Made by a program: the position numbers and the translations under genes
Assembly (NCBI GenBank): GCA_003235555.1
Contig: QJVY01000017.1
Coordinates: 1-37,999, forward strand
Direction: 5' to 3'
Source: Ignavibacteria bacterium
GTDB lineage: Bacteria > Bacteroidota > Ignavibacteria > UBA10030 > SZUA-254
Length of the DNA stretch: 37,999 bases
The notes under the pieces: model-generated
What the model was told of the DNA's origin: nothing
Database searches by the model: none
Seen by the model: only the letters and a program-made list of their open reading frames with translations
Shown here: piece after piece, positions 17,550 to 26,032 of the stretch
Numbering within the stretch: the stretch's first letter is position 1
How the letters are laid out: each line of letters opens with the position of its first letter

Positions 17550-20500
17550 ATGAACCGTTCTTTATGGTTTTTCGTGTTTGTCCTCGGTATGACGATGCTG
17601 TCTGTCGCCAGTGCGCAGGTCCCGGCAGGGACCACGGACGGCGCCCCGTCCGCCGAAGTGTTCGTTACAACTGCCCCCTGCCCGCCGGAACTCGTCCCGA
17701 ACCCGTCGATCATCGGAAATTTCACCCCCGACACGAGCTGCCTGTCGCACGAGCCGGGAGGACCGAGCGATGAAAAGCGCGACTGCCTCGTCGCCTGCGA
17801 GATGCAGTATTCCACCTTCTGCACAGCACTGAACGGTTCGAACACCTACACCTGGAACGTTACCGGGGGCATCATCACCGGCGGGGCGGGGACAAACTGC
17901 ATCACGGTCCTGTGGGGGCCGACGGGCAGCGGCAGCGTCAGCGTTCTCGAGACCGCAAACGACAGTTGCAATGGTGCCGACACCGCCTGCGTGGAAATCA
18001 TTGCGTCGCCGGTCGCATCCTTCACCTCGAACTCGACCGTCTGCCTGAACACGCCCGTGAATTTTCTCAACACCTCCACCGGAGCGACAGCCTACACGTG
18101 GGACTTCGGTGACGGGAGCCCCGTCGTCACTACGTTCAACGCCTCGCATCCCTATTCCACCCCCGGCACCTACGTCGTCACGCTGGTGGCCTTCAACGCG
18201 TGCGGCTGCTCCGACACCGCGACGGCGACGATCGAAGTCAGCCAGGATCCCGGTCCCGAGATCGAATGCGCCTCGACCGTCTGCGCTTACGAAGAAGCGT
18301 GTTACTCGACCCCGAGCGGCTGTCCCACCGCCGTGTACACATGGATCGTGACCGGCGGGACGCCGGTCGGACCGACCAACACGCCGAACATCTGCGTGCA
18401 GTGGGGCGCCGGCCCGGTGGGGACGGTCTCCCTGGTGATCACCGGCTGCAGCGGCCTCTGCCCGGACACCACGACCGTCATCGTGCCGATCGTAAGCCCG
18501 TCTGCTGCCATCGCGGGGCCCAACCCGGTCTGTCTCGGCGCCGTGGGGACCTACACCCTGCCCACCTGGCCCGGCACCTATTACAACTGGACCCTTTCCG
18601 GCGGCGGAACGATCGTCGCCGGGCTGAACACGCAGGCCCTCACGATCCAGTGGGGCCTCACGCCGGGGAACTACGTCCTTTCCTGCTACTGGAACGACAC
18701 GACCCTGGGATGTTCCGGCATGGACTCGATTCTGGTCAAGGTCCGCGACGAGTTTTCTATCTTCGGACCCCCCGGACCATTCTGCCTGGGGGACAGCACC
18801 CAGTACTTTTCGTCCGGTAACGCGAACTGGACCGTCAGCGGAGGCAACTCCTTTACCGGAAACGGGACGAATTCCATCGTGGTCACCTGGTCGGTACCCG
18901 GAACCCATACGGTGACGGCGACCTCCACGACCCCCGGTGCCTTCTGCAACCCGAGCGACACACTCACCGCAACGGTGATCTCCGTTCCTCCTGCGAGCGC
19001 CATCACCGGTCCCGACACGGTCTGCTCCGGCACACCCTACCAGTACACCGCAACGCCTTCCGGTGCGGGGTACACCTTCCTCTGGAGCGTGACCGGAAGC
19101 GGCACCATCGTGGGATCTCCGACGGCAAACCCCGTCACGGTCCAGTGGAGCGGTCCCGGCACGATTTCGGTCCAGCAGGTGCAGGTCAGCCCGCCCTCAT
19201 GCCCGTCGGCACCGATCTCGATGAACGTCGACCTCTTCTCCGTCGCGGCCATCGCGGGCCCGGACACCGTCTGCATGGACCAGACGACCGTCTTTTTCGC
19301 CGGCGGCCCGAACCCGTACATCGATTACCAGTGGACGATCGAGGACGGTTTCGGCAGCCCCTCGTCGGCGGGGAGCATCGTCTCCGGACAGGGGACCAAC
19401 CAGCTCACCGTCCAGTGGAACGGACCCGGGGGTAACGCCGTAGTCGTCCTCAACGTCTGCGGCACCACGCTCACGCATCCGGTGGTGATCATCCCGAAAC
19501 CGTCCCCGACCATCCTGGTCGCCGGGACGGTCTGTGCCGGCGGCGGCGGTTCGGCGCTCCTCTCACTGGCGGGGAGTTACAGTTCGTACCTCTGGTCGGA
19601 CGCAACGACCGGACCGACGCTCCCGATCACGGCTCCGGGAACGTACAGCGTGACGGTCACCAACGCCAACGGATGTTCGGCGACCGCGTTCGTGACGGTG
19701 GCGGGCACACCGGCGCCGGTGGCGAGCATCACCACGCCCGATCCGACCGCCTACTGCCTCCCCGCGTCGATCAGCACAACGTTCTACGCGCTGGTGGGGA
19801 CGGGCTATTCCTACACCTGGTACCCCGGCGCGATCGCCGGCGGTCCCACGTTCACGGCCACCGGTACCGGGACGTACTACGTGGTCGTGACGGACGCGAA
19901 CGGCTGCACCGCGACCTCGAACAGCATCACGGTGTCGGCGGGGACGTGTCTCCCGGATTCGTGCACGCCTCAGGCGTACACGCTGGCCATCGCGGACACC
20001 GCGCAGACGCCGAACTGCAACGCGATCGACTTCACGGCGATCGTCTCGAACGTCACGAACCTCTCGTGGAGTTTCGGAGACGGTAACACCGCCGGGAACG
20101 TGACGACGACGACGCACACCTATACGTCCGCCGGGTACTACACGGTCACGCTCTGCGGCGAAGTCCCCGACACGGGCGGGGGGACCTCCTGCGTGGTCTG
20201 CACGACCATCACGGTGGCCATCCCGATCGCGGCGGATTTCGACTATGTCGCCTCGTGCGACTCGGTGACCTTCACGGAGCTGGCGACCAACCTGCCGGCG
20301 AACACGATCACGTCGTACAGCTGGAGCTTCCCGGGCGGTTCGCCCGCATCATCGGGGCTCCAGGTGCCGCCGACGATATATTACGCCACCCCCGGAGCCT
20401 ACACCGCCACCCTGACGGTCTCCGACGGGTCGTGCACCGTGGCGATCACGAAACCGGTGAACGTGGGGGGTGGTCCGGCGCCGTCGTTTACGATGCCCCC

Positions 20501-23447
20501 CACACTCTGCGCGGGCGTGAACATTCCCCTCAACGGCACGGGGTCGGGCATCACCTCCTGGTCGTGGGATTTCGGCGACGCGAGCACCTCCGCGCTCCAG
20601 AACACCTCCCACACCTGGGCGGTCGGGGGGACCTACGTCGTGACGCTCACGGCGACCGACACCGGCAACTGTGTCGGGGTGTTTACGGATACCGTCACGG
20701 TGTTCCCGGCCGACACGACCTGCACGATCACGCCCCCCACGACGTCGCCCCTCTGCCAGGGGGATTCGGTCCTCCTGACCGCCTCCGCGGGAACGGCGTA
20801 CCAGTGGTTGCTGAACGGCAACCCGATCGGAGGCGCGGTTTCCGGGACCTACTACGCCGGCGCGACGGGCAACTACTCGGTCATCGTCTACGACGCGAAC
20901 GGTTGTCCGTGCACCACGGACGTCGTGGCGGTGACGGTGAACCCGCCGCCGGTGGTGACGCCGTCCTCGCAACCCGGCCCCGTCCTCTGCGGTCCCGAGC
21001 CCGTCACTCTGACGACGTACTATGATCCGTCCTACACCTACAACTGGACGTACGTTTCGGGTCCCGGCGCGCCCTTCATGGCCGGTACGACCAGCTACTC
21101 GGCGTTCGCCGCCCTGACGCTCCCGGGCACCTACGTCTTCCAGGTCCTGGTCACCGACGGGTACGGCTGCAGTGACAGCGCGACGGTGGCGATCCTCGTC
21201 CACCCGGCGCCCGCGGCACCCTTCATCACGCCCTCCGGACTCACCACACTCTGCAAGGGCGATTCGGTGACGCTGACGAGTTCGAGCGCGACGTCGAACC
21301 TCTGGAACACCGGCGCGACGACGCAGAGCATTACCGTCAAGACGGGCGGGGTGTACACCGTGACCGTCACGGACTCGAACGGGTGCACGGCCAGCGCCGG
21401 CATCACCGTGACCATGTCGATCGCCGATTTCAGCCTTTTCCCCTTCGGCTGCGATTCACTCTGCGACTCCGCCCTGATCCCCGGCCCGATCGGCCCCTAC
21501 CTCGGGTACTACACGTACCAGTGGCAGCTCAACGGGGTGAACATCGCGCCCCCGGCCGGGACGTCCCAGCAGCTGACGACGACGACGAGCGGAAATTACT
21601 CGCTGATCCTCACCGGCCCCGCGCCGACCTTCTGCATGGACACCTCGGGGCTGTACATGGTCACGATCGGGAGCTGCGACAGCGTCTGCAACAGCACCAT
21701 CTGCGGCCGGAAGTGGAACGACAAGAACGGCGACCACAAGTTCAACTACGGCACCGAATCCGGCATCTTCGGGTGGAAAATCTGCCTGGTGGAATGCGAC
21801 GAGAAGGGATTCCCGACGGGGGACACGATCGCGTGCACCACGACCGATTCGAACGGGTTCTACTGCTTCACAAACCTCTGCGCCGGGGACTACTGCATCG
21901 TCGAGGAGCACAAACCGGGATGGCACCAGACCTGGCCGGTCAGCCCGCCGTTTTACCACGTCACGGTCGGGGACAGCTCGGTCGTCATGGGGATGGACTT
22001 CGGCAACAAGTGGAAGAAGCTGAAGATCTGGTCCACCAAGGACACCGTCGGCGTTCCGCCGAACGCGATCGTCCTCCCGTCGGACGTGGTCTACCCGGTC
22101 TGTTACCCGTGGCCGTACCTGGTGGAGCATTCCACCGACGACGGAACCTCCTGGGATACCGCCTTCAGCGGTGTCGTGACCGACAACTCGGACGTCATCC
22201 CCGGGTTCCTCCCGGGAATGTACCGGGTCACGCGGCAGGGGATCGCGAACTACGCACCCGACCGGATCTACGTCAACGACAGCCTCGTCTCCGACGGGAC
22301 GAACAACATCGTGATCATCAACTTCCCCGACTCGTCACACGGCGCCTCGCTCCTCTTCCTGAACACGTACGCCCCCGACACGACCCGGGCGTACCGGACG
22401 TTCACCGCCGCCCAGCTCGGCGGCGACGACCAGAAGAAACCGGTGAAGCGGGCGAGGAGCGGCAAGCCGGTACTGATGCCGAACACGGCGAACGTCGTGG
22501 ACGAGCTCCTGAAACAGGGGTTTGCGGTCGTCGTGGGGCTTCCGAACGAGCTCAACGACGCCGGGAGGACGATGGGGTACCTGCTGCCCGGCAAGCAATC
22601 GAACGTCTTCAAGACGTTCAATTATAAGAGCATCCGGCACACCGGGACTCCCCGTGGCTTCGACTTCAATGAAAAGGGGAAGAAGATCGAGAAAAGGAAG
22701 AAGGTGATGCAGCCGACAAAGCACAACAACCGGTTCCTGGCGAACCTGCTGGCGCTCAAGATCAACATCGCCGCGTCGGACGCCGGAAAGACGCCCGGCG
22801 GGTTCGGGGACTTGATCTACCTCGACACGCAGTCGTCCCCCTGGTTCACCGGCCAGGCGGACTGGACGGTCGAAGACATCGGCGGGCTCGCCGACCGGAT
22901 CTTCACCGACTGGCAGGGCGTTCCCTACCAGGAGTACGAGGACGTCAACGCGGTGCTCGAGATCCTGAACGCCGCGTTCGCCGATTCGCTCCCGATCGGG
23001 CCGGAGGACACCCTCTCCTGGATTGGCGGAAAACTTGTCCTCAACGGGGCGAGGCCGCTGACCGACGTTCCGGTGTTCATCGACGTCGACGGGATGAGCG
23101 CCCCGCGGGCGGTCCGCTTCCTGAGCGAGTTCCCCGAGGAGCCGGGCATGTACGCCCTTGAGCAGAACTACCCGAACCCCTTCAACCCGACGACCACCAT
23201 CCAGTTCTCCCTCGAGGAACCGGCGGTGGTGTCGTTGAAGATCTACTCGATGCTCGGAGAAGAGATCGGGACGCTGGTGGGGAACGAGTTCCTCGACGAG
23301 GGTTCGTGGGAGTACGACTTCGACGCGGCGCGGCTCTCGTCGGGGATCTACATCTACCAGCTGACCGTTCAGACGCAACCCGACCCCGACGAGGGGACCG
23401 GCCCGCAGTCGTACAGGGAGGTAAAGAAGATGCTCCTCCTGAAATAA
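17550..23447 (+). CDS. Giant secreted multidomain protein: PKD/Ig-like repeats, SdrD B-like domain, T9SS type A C-terminal sorting signal
   Basis: Start MNRSLWFFVFVLGMTMLSVASAQ with AGGAG; PKD motifs (YTWDFGDGSPVVTTFNASHPYSTPGTYVVTL, LSWSFGDGNTAGNVTTTTHTYTSAGYYTVTL, WSWDFGDASTSALQNTSHTWAVGGTYVVTLTA); repeated (I)xGPDTVC units; RKWNDKNGDHKFNYGTESGIFGWKICL; C-terminal EQNYPNPFNPTTTIQFSL...GIYIYQL. Confidence 0.95.
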   Translation: MNRSLWFFVFVLGMTMLSVASAQVPAGTTDGAPSAEVFVTTAPCPPELVPNPSIIGNFTPDTSCLSHEPGGPSDEKRDCLVACEMQYSTFCTALNGSNTYTWNVTGGIITGGAGTNCITVLWGPTGSGSVSVLETANDSCNGADTACVEIIASPVASFTSNSTVCLNTPVNFLNTSTGATAYTWDFGDGSPVVTTFNASHPYSTPGTYVVTLVAFNACGCSDTATATIEVSQDPGPEIECASTVCAYEEACYSTPSGCPTAVYTWIVTGGTPVGPTNTPNICVQWGAGPVGTVSLVITGCSGLCPDTTTVIVPIVSPSAAIAGPNPVCLGAVGTYTLPTWPGTYYNWTLSGGGTIVAGLNTQALTIQWGLTPGNYVLSCYWNDTTLGCSGMDSILVKVRDEFSIFGPPGPFCLGDSTQYFSSGNANWTVSGGNSFTGNGTNSIVVTWSVPGTHTVTATSTTPGAFCNPSDTLTATVISVPPASAITGPDTVCSGTPYQYTATPSGAGYTFLWSVTGSGTIVGSPTANPVTVQWSGPGTISVQQVQVSPPSCPSAPISMNVDLFSVAAIAGPDTVCMDQTTVFFAGGPNPYIDYQWTIEDGFGSPSSAGSIVSGQGTNQLTVQWNGPGGNAVVVLNVCGTTLTHPVVIIPKPSPTILVAGTVCAGGGGSALLSLAGSYSSYLWSDATTGPTLPITAPGTYSVTVTNANGCSATAFVTVAGTPAPVASITTPDPTAYCLPASISTTFYALVGTGYSYTWYPGAIAGGPTFTATGTGTYYVVVTDANGCTATSNSITVSAGTCLPDSCTPQAYTLAIADTAQTPNCNAIDFTAIVSNVTNLSWSFGDGNTAGNVTTTTHTYTSAGYYTVTLCGEVPDTGGGTSCVVCTTITVAIPIAADFDYVASCDSVTFTELATNLPANTITSYSWSFPGGSPASSGLQVPPTIYYATPGAYTATLTVSDGSCTVAITKPVNVGGGPAPSFTMPPTLCAGVNIPLNGTGSGITSWSWDFGDASTSALQNTSHTWAVGGTYVVTLTATDTGNCVGVFTDTVTVFPADTTCTITPPTTSPLCQGDSVLLTASAGTAYQWLLNGNPIGGAVSGTYYAGATGNYSVIVYDANGCPCTTDVVAVTVNPPPVVTPSSQPGPVLCGPEPVTLTTYYDPSYTYNWTYVSGPGAPFMAGTTSYSAFAALTLPGTYVFQVLVTDGYGCSDSATVAILVHPAPAAPFITPSGLTTLCKGDSVTLTSSSATSNLWNTGATTQSITVKTGGVYTVTVTDSNGCTASAGITVTMSIADFSLFPFGCDSLCDSALIPGPIGPYLGYYTYQWQLNGVNIAPPAGTSQQLTTTTSGNYSLILTGPAPTFCMDTSGLYMVTIGSCDSVCNSTICGRKWNDKNGDHKFNYGTESGIFGWKICLVECDEKGFPTGDTIACTTTDSNGFYCFTNLCAGDYCIVEEHKPGWHQTWPVSPPFYHVTVGDSSVVMGMDFGNKWKKLKIWSTKDTVGVPPNAIVLPSDVVYPVCYPWPYLVEHSTDDGTSWDTAFSGVVTDNSDVIPGFLPGMYRVTRQGIANYAPDRIYVNDSLVSDGTNNIVIINFPDSSHGASLLFLNTYAPDTTRAYRTFTAAQLGGDDQKKPVKRARSGKPVLMPNTANVVDELLKQGFAVVVGLPNELNDAGRTMGYLLPGKQSNVFKTFNYKSIRHTGTPRGFDFNEKGKKIEKRKKVMQPTKHNNRFLANLLALKINIAASDAGKTPGGFGDLIYLDTQSSPWFTGQADWTVEDIGGLADRIFTDWQGVPYQEYEDVNAVLEILNAAFADSLPIGPEDTLSWIGGKLVLNGARPLTDVPVFIDVDGMSAPRAVRFLSEFPEEPGMYALEQNYPNPFNPTTTIQFSLEEPAVVSLKIYSMLGEEIGTLVGNEFLDEGSWEYDFDAARLSSGIYIYQLTVQTQPDPDEGTGPQSYREVKKMLLLK

Positions 23448-23478
23448 ACCTCCCGGGCCGCACCACCGGGCCACGGCC

Positions 23479-23504
23479 CGGCGTCCCTGAATTCGGGAAC
23501 GCCG
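23479..23504 (+). terminator. Hairpin downstream of the giant gene (no clear U-tract)
   Basis: CGGCGT CCC TGAATT CGGG A ACGCCG, adjacent to a second GC-rich hairpin GGGCC-AC-GGCCC. Confidence 0.35.
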
Positions 23505-23779
23505 GGTCGCGGCACCGGGAAGGGGAAGGGTCATCACCGACGCGCGGGGAGGGGGGACCTCCCGGCCCTGGACCTGTTCCCCTCTCCTGCACCTCCGGAG
23601 GAACAATCCACCGTCATCCGGTCACTCCGGGAGGGACACCACCTCCACATTTTTTCAGCGTTCCCGGCTATTATCGAATGATCGGCCCCGTTTTCCGTCC
23701 GGCACGATGGTTGCTGTATCGATCCTCATGAACACCCTGTTCCGGCCCCGATGAACGCCCATTGCCCGAGGAATCCCCT

Positions 23780-24805
23780 CTGAAATACGTTCCCCTCTCC
23801 CTGGTATTTCTGACGATCCTTTTCGCCGGTCCTCTCGATGCGCTGCCCCGGTACGCGTATCGCATGCTCGTCTCGTGCCAGAGCTGCCACGTGAACCCGG
23901 CCGGCGGGGGGATGAGGAACATCTACGGTGTGACCTACGGCCAGGAAACCCTCCCGATGAAGGCCCTGCGGGAGGAAACCGGGATCGATAATTTCAGCAC
24001 GCAACTCTCGGAGATCATCGCCGTGGGGGCCGATATGAGAACGCGCGTCATCTATAGGGAGACGGACGGCAACACCTCCTTCATCCAGACGCAGGGGGAC
24101 CTCTACGTTTACGCCCGGCTGAACAGGCTGCTCGGCGTGTACCTGGACAAGGGGATGAACGGGGGGACGGAGGTGTTCGGGATCTTCCGGGTCCTCCCGG
24201 CGAAGGGATATCTGAAAGTCGGACGGTTCACCCCGGCGTACGGCATCAGGCTGGAAGACCGCAACAACCGGGCCGAGGATACGGGATTCGAGGTCGGTGT
24301 CGCCCCCGGTAATTTCACGGCGAGCGCGGGGGTCTTCAACGGAGGGGGGCAGAACGCGGGGAAGGTGTTCGCCGCCCGGTCGGACGTCCGGGTCGAGCTC
24401 GCTGGGGTTCAGGCGTCCGTCGGCGGTTCATACCTGCACCGGCCCTCGGATGCTTTCGACGTCAGGTCGTTCGGCGTCTTCGGCGGTGTCGATTACTCCG
24501 GGGTGACCGTTTTCGGAGAGGTCGACTTCCGGAGGGACGAGACCGAAGCGGGGATCCGGGACGGCGTCGGGTCCTTCGTCGAAGCCGATGTCCTCGTCAC
24601 TCCCGGCGTGGACATCAAGTTCGTCTACGAATACCGGGACCCGGACGTGGACATCAAGTCCGGAAGTTTCTCGTTGTACACGATCGGCCTCGAATGGTTT
24701 CCCGTCGCGGGCCTCGAGGTCAGGCCTTTGTACCTGATCAGCACTCAGGAGCCGGACGGTGGCGCCGGCAATGAATTGCACCTTCTCTTCCATTTCTACC
24801 TCTGA
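23780..24805 (+). CDS. Single-heme (CxxCH) N-terminus fused to an outer-membrane beta-barrel (Cyc2-like architecture)
   Basis: Signal peptide KYVPLSLVFLTILFAGPLDA, then LPRYAYRMLVSCQSCHVNPAGGGMRNIYGVTYGQETLPM, then about 270 aa of amphipathic strands (LYVYARLNRLLGVYLDKG, GYLKVGRFTPAYGIRLED, VDIKFVYEYRDPDVDIKSGSFSLYTIGLEWFP) ending in HLLFHFYL. Track start is TTG 23762; CTG 23780 has GAGGAA 6 nt upstream. Confidence 0.75.
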   Translation: MKYVPLSLVFLTILFAGPLDALPRYAYRMLVSCQSCHVNPAGGGMRNIYGVTYGQETLPMKALREETGIDNFSTQLSEIIAVGADMRTRVIYRETDGNTSFIQTQGDLYVYARLNRLLGVYLDKGMNGGTEVFGIFRVLPAKGYLKVGRFTPAYGIRLEDRNNRAEDTGFEVGVAPGNFTASAGVFNGGGQNAGKVFAARSDVRVELAGVQASVGGSYLHRPSDAFDVRSFGVFGGVDYSGVTVFGEVDFRRDETEAGIRDGVGSFVEADVLVTPGVDIKFVYEYRDPDVDIKSGSFSLYTIGLEWFPVAGLEVRPLYLISTQEPDGGAGNELHLLFHFYL

Positions 24806-25462
24806 ATGAGCAGCCGTCGGATGGTGAAGATCCGCGTTGCGGGGATTGCGGCGCTGCTCGTCTGCCTGCTCCCGGGGTGCGGGGACATGGGGATCGATCC
24901 CCCGGCTGCGAAGGCCCCGGTGATCGCCTCGGTCCTGCCGGACACCGGGACGGCCGGTGACACCGTGCGGATATCGGGATCCGGTTTCGGGGCCGCCCGT
25001 TCGACGGGGATCGTCCGGTTCGGGGGTATCGTCGCCGGGGCGTACGTCGCGTGGAGCGACACGCTGATCGATGTCATCGTCCCCGGGGGCGCGACGACCG
25101 GGGTCGTCACCGTGACGGCGGATGGCGGGACGAGCGGGGGAAAAGCGTTCGTCGTTCCCGGGTCGGCGTCCGTCGTCCGGTCTTTTTCGAACGACGTCCT
25201 GCAGCTCTTCAACCGGTTCGGCTGCACCGGATGTCACGGGGGGAACGGCGGGCTGGTCGTCGGCACCCGGGCGCAGTTACTCTCCGGCGGCGACCACGGT
25301 CCGGCGGTCGTTCCGGGGAACTCCGGGGGAAGCCTGCTCGTTCAGAAATTGTCGTTGAATCCGCCCTTCGGGAGCCGGATGCCGCTCGGGGGTCCGTACC
25401 TTCCGGACAGCAGCGTCCGGGTCATCGCGGAGTGGATCGACCAGGGTGCGCTCGATAACTAG
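24806..25462 (+). CDS. Lipoprotein with IPT/TIG domain and C-terminal PSCyt1-like cytochrome module
   Basis: Lipobox LLPGC; PVIASVLPDTGTAGDTVRISGSGFGAARSTGIVRFGG (IPT/TIG); LQLFNRFGCTGCHGGNGG; MPLGG...VRVIAEWIDQGALDN. Start abuts the previous stop. Confidence 0.85.
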   Translation: MSSRRMVKIRVAGIAALLVCLLPGCGDMGIDPPAAKAPVIASVLPDTGTAGDTVRISGSGFGAARSTGIVRFGGIVAGAYVAWSDTLIDVIVPGGATTGVVTVTADGGTSGGKAFVVPGSASVVRSFSNDVLQLFNRFGCTGCHGGNGGLVVGTRAQLLSGGDHGPAVVPGNSGGSLLVQKLSLNPPFGSRMPLGGPYLPDSSVRVIAEWIDQGALDN

Positions 25463-25467
25463 TCTTT

Positions 25468-25935
25468 GTGAAAAACACCGTGAAATATTCCATGGGAGCA
25501 CGATCACGTGTCATCGCCCTCGCCCTTCTCCTTTCGGTCGGCGTGCCGTCCGTCGGGGGGCAGGTGAAGGGGGGGAAGACGAAACAGGGGAAAGGTGATC
25601 CGGGCGCAGTCCGTCCGTCCGCCGCCGATACGTCCCTCCCGTCGTTTAAAAATGACGTTTTTCCGATTCTTAAAATCCATTGCCTCCCCTGTCATTCCGA
25701 GGAGCAGATGAATCCCAGTGAACTCTACCTCGAATCATATGAAGGGTTGATGAACGGCGGGAAACACGGAAAGGCCGTCGTCCCGGGAAATGCCGACTCG
25801 AGCCTCCTCGTGCAGAAGCTCCGGGAACCGCCCCCGTTCGGCGACCTCATGCCCCTGAAGAGCAAGAACCCGCTCTCTCCCGATTCGATCAGGATTCTCG
25901 GGGATTGGATCGCCGGCGGTGCAAAGGACAACTGA
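25468..25935 (+). CDS. PSCyt1-like monoheme c-type cytochrome
   Basis: FKNDVFPILKIHCLPCHSEEQMNPSELYLESYEGLMNGGKHGKAVVPGNADSSLLVQKL...DSIRILGDWIAGGAKDN; GTG start. Confidence 0.85.
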   Translation: MKNTVKYSMGARSRVIALALLLSVGVPSVGGQVKGGKTKQGKGDPGAVRPSAADTSLPSFKNDVFPILKIHCLPCHSEEQMNPSELYLESYEGLMNGGKHGKAVVPGNADSSLLVQKLREPPPFGDLMPLKSKNPLSPDSIRILGDWIAGGAKDN

Positions 25936-25960
25936 ACGTCGTTCCGCGGGGGAGGGGGAC

Positions 25961-25994
25961 AAAAAAAGGGTAGCCGTGAAAATCACGGCTACCC
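25961..25994 (-). terminator. Intrinsic terminator of the BNR-repeat gene
   Basis: On the minus strand GGGTAGCCGTGA-TTT-TCACGGCTACCC followed by T7; perfect 12-bp stem. Confidence 0.92.
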
Positions 25995-26032
25995 GGTGAG
26001 TTCAGGTCCGGCGGGGGTTCCGCGCCGGATCC

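Noticed and set aside
17550-23447. Repetitive DNA as a possible CRISPR or satellite array
   Set aside because: Repeats are protein-level PKD/Ig-like domains in one open frame, with no constant DNA repeat/spacer pattern.
22335-23606. 423-aa minus-strand ORF opposite the giant gene
   Set aside because: Shadow ORF; the plus strand has an unambiguous T9SS C-terminus here.
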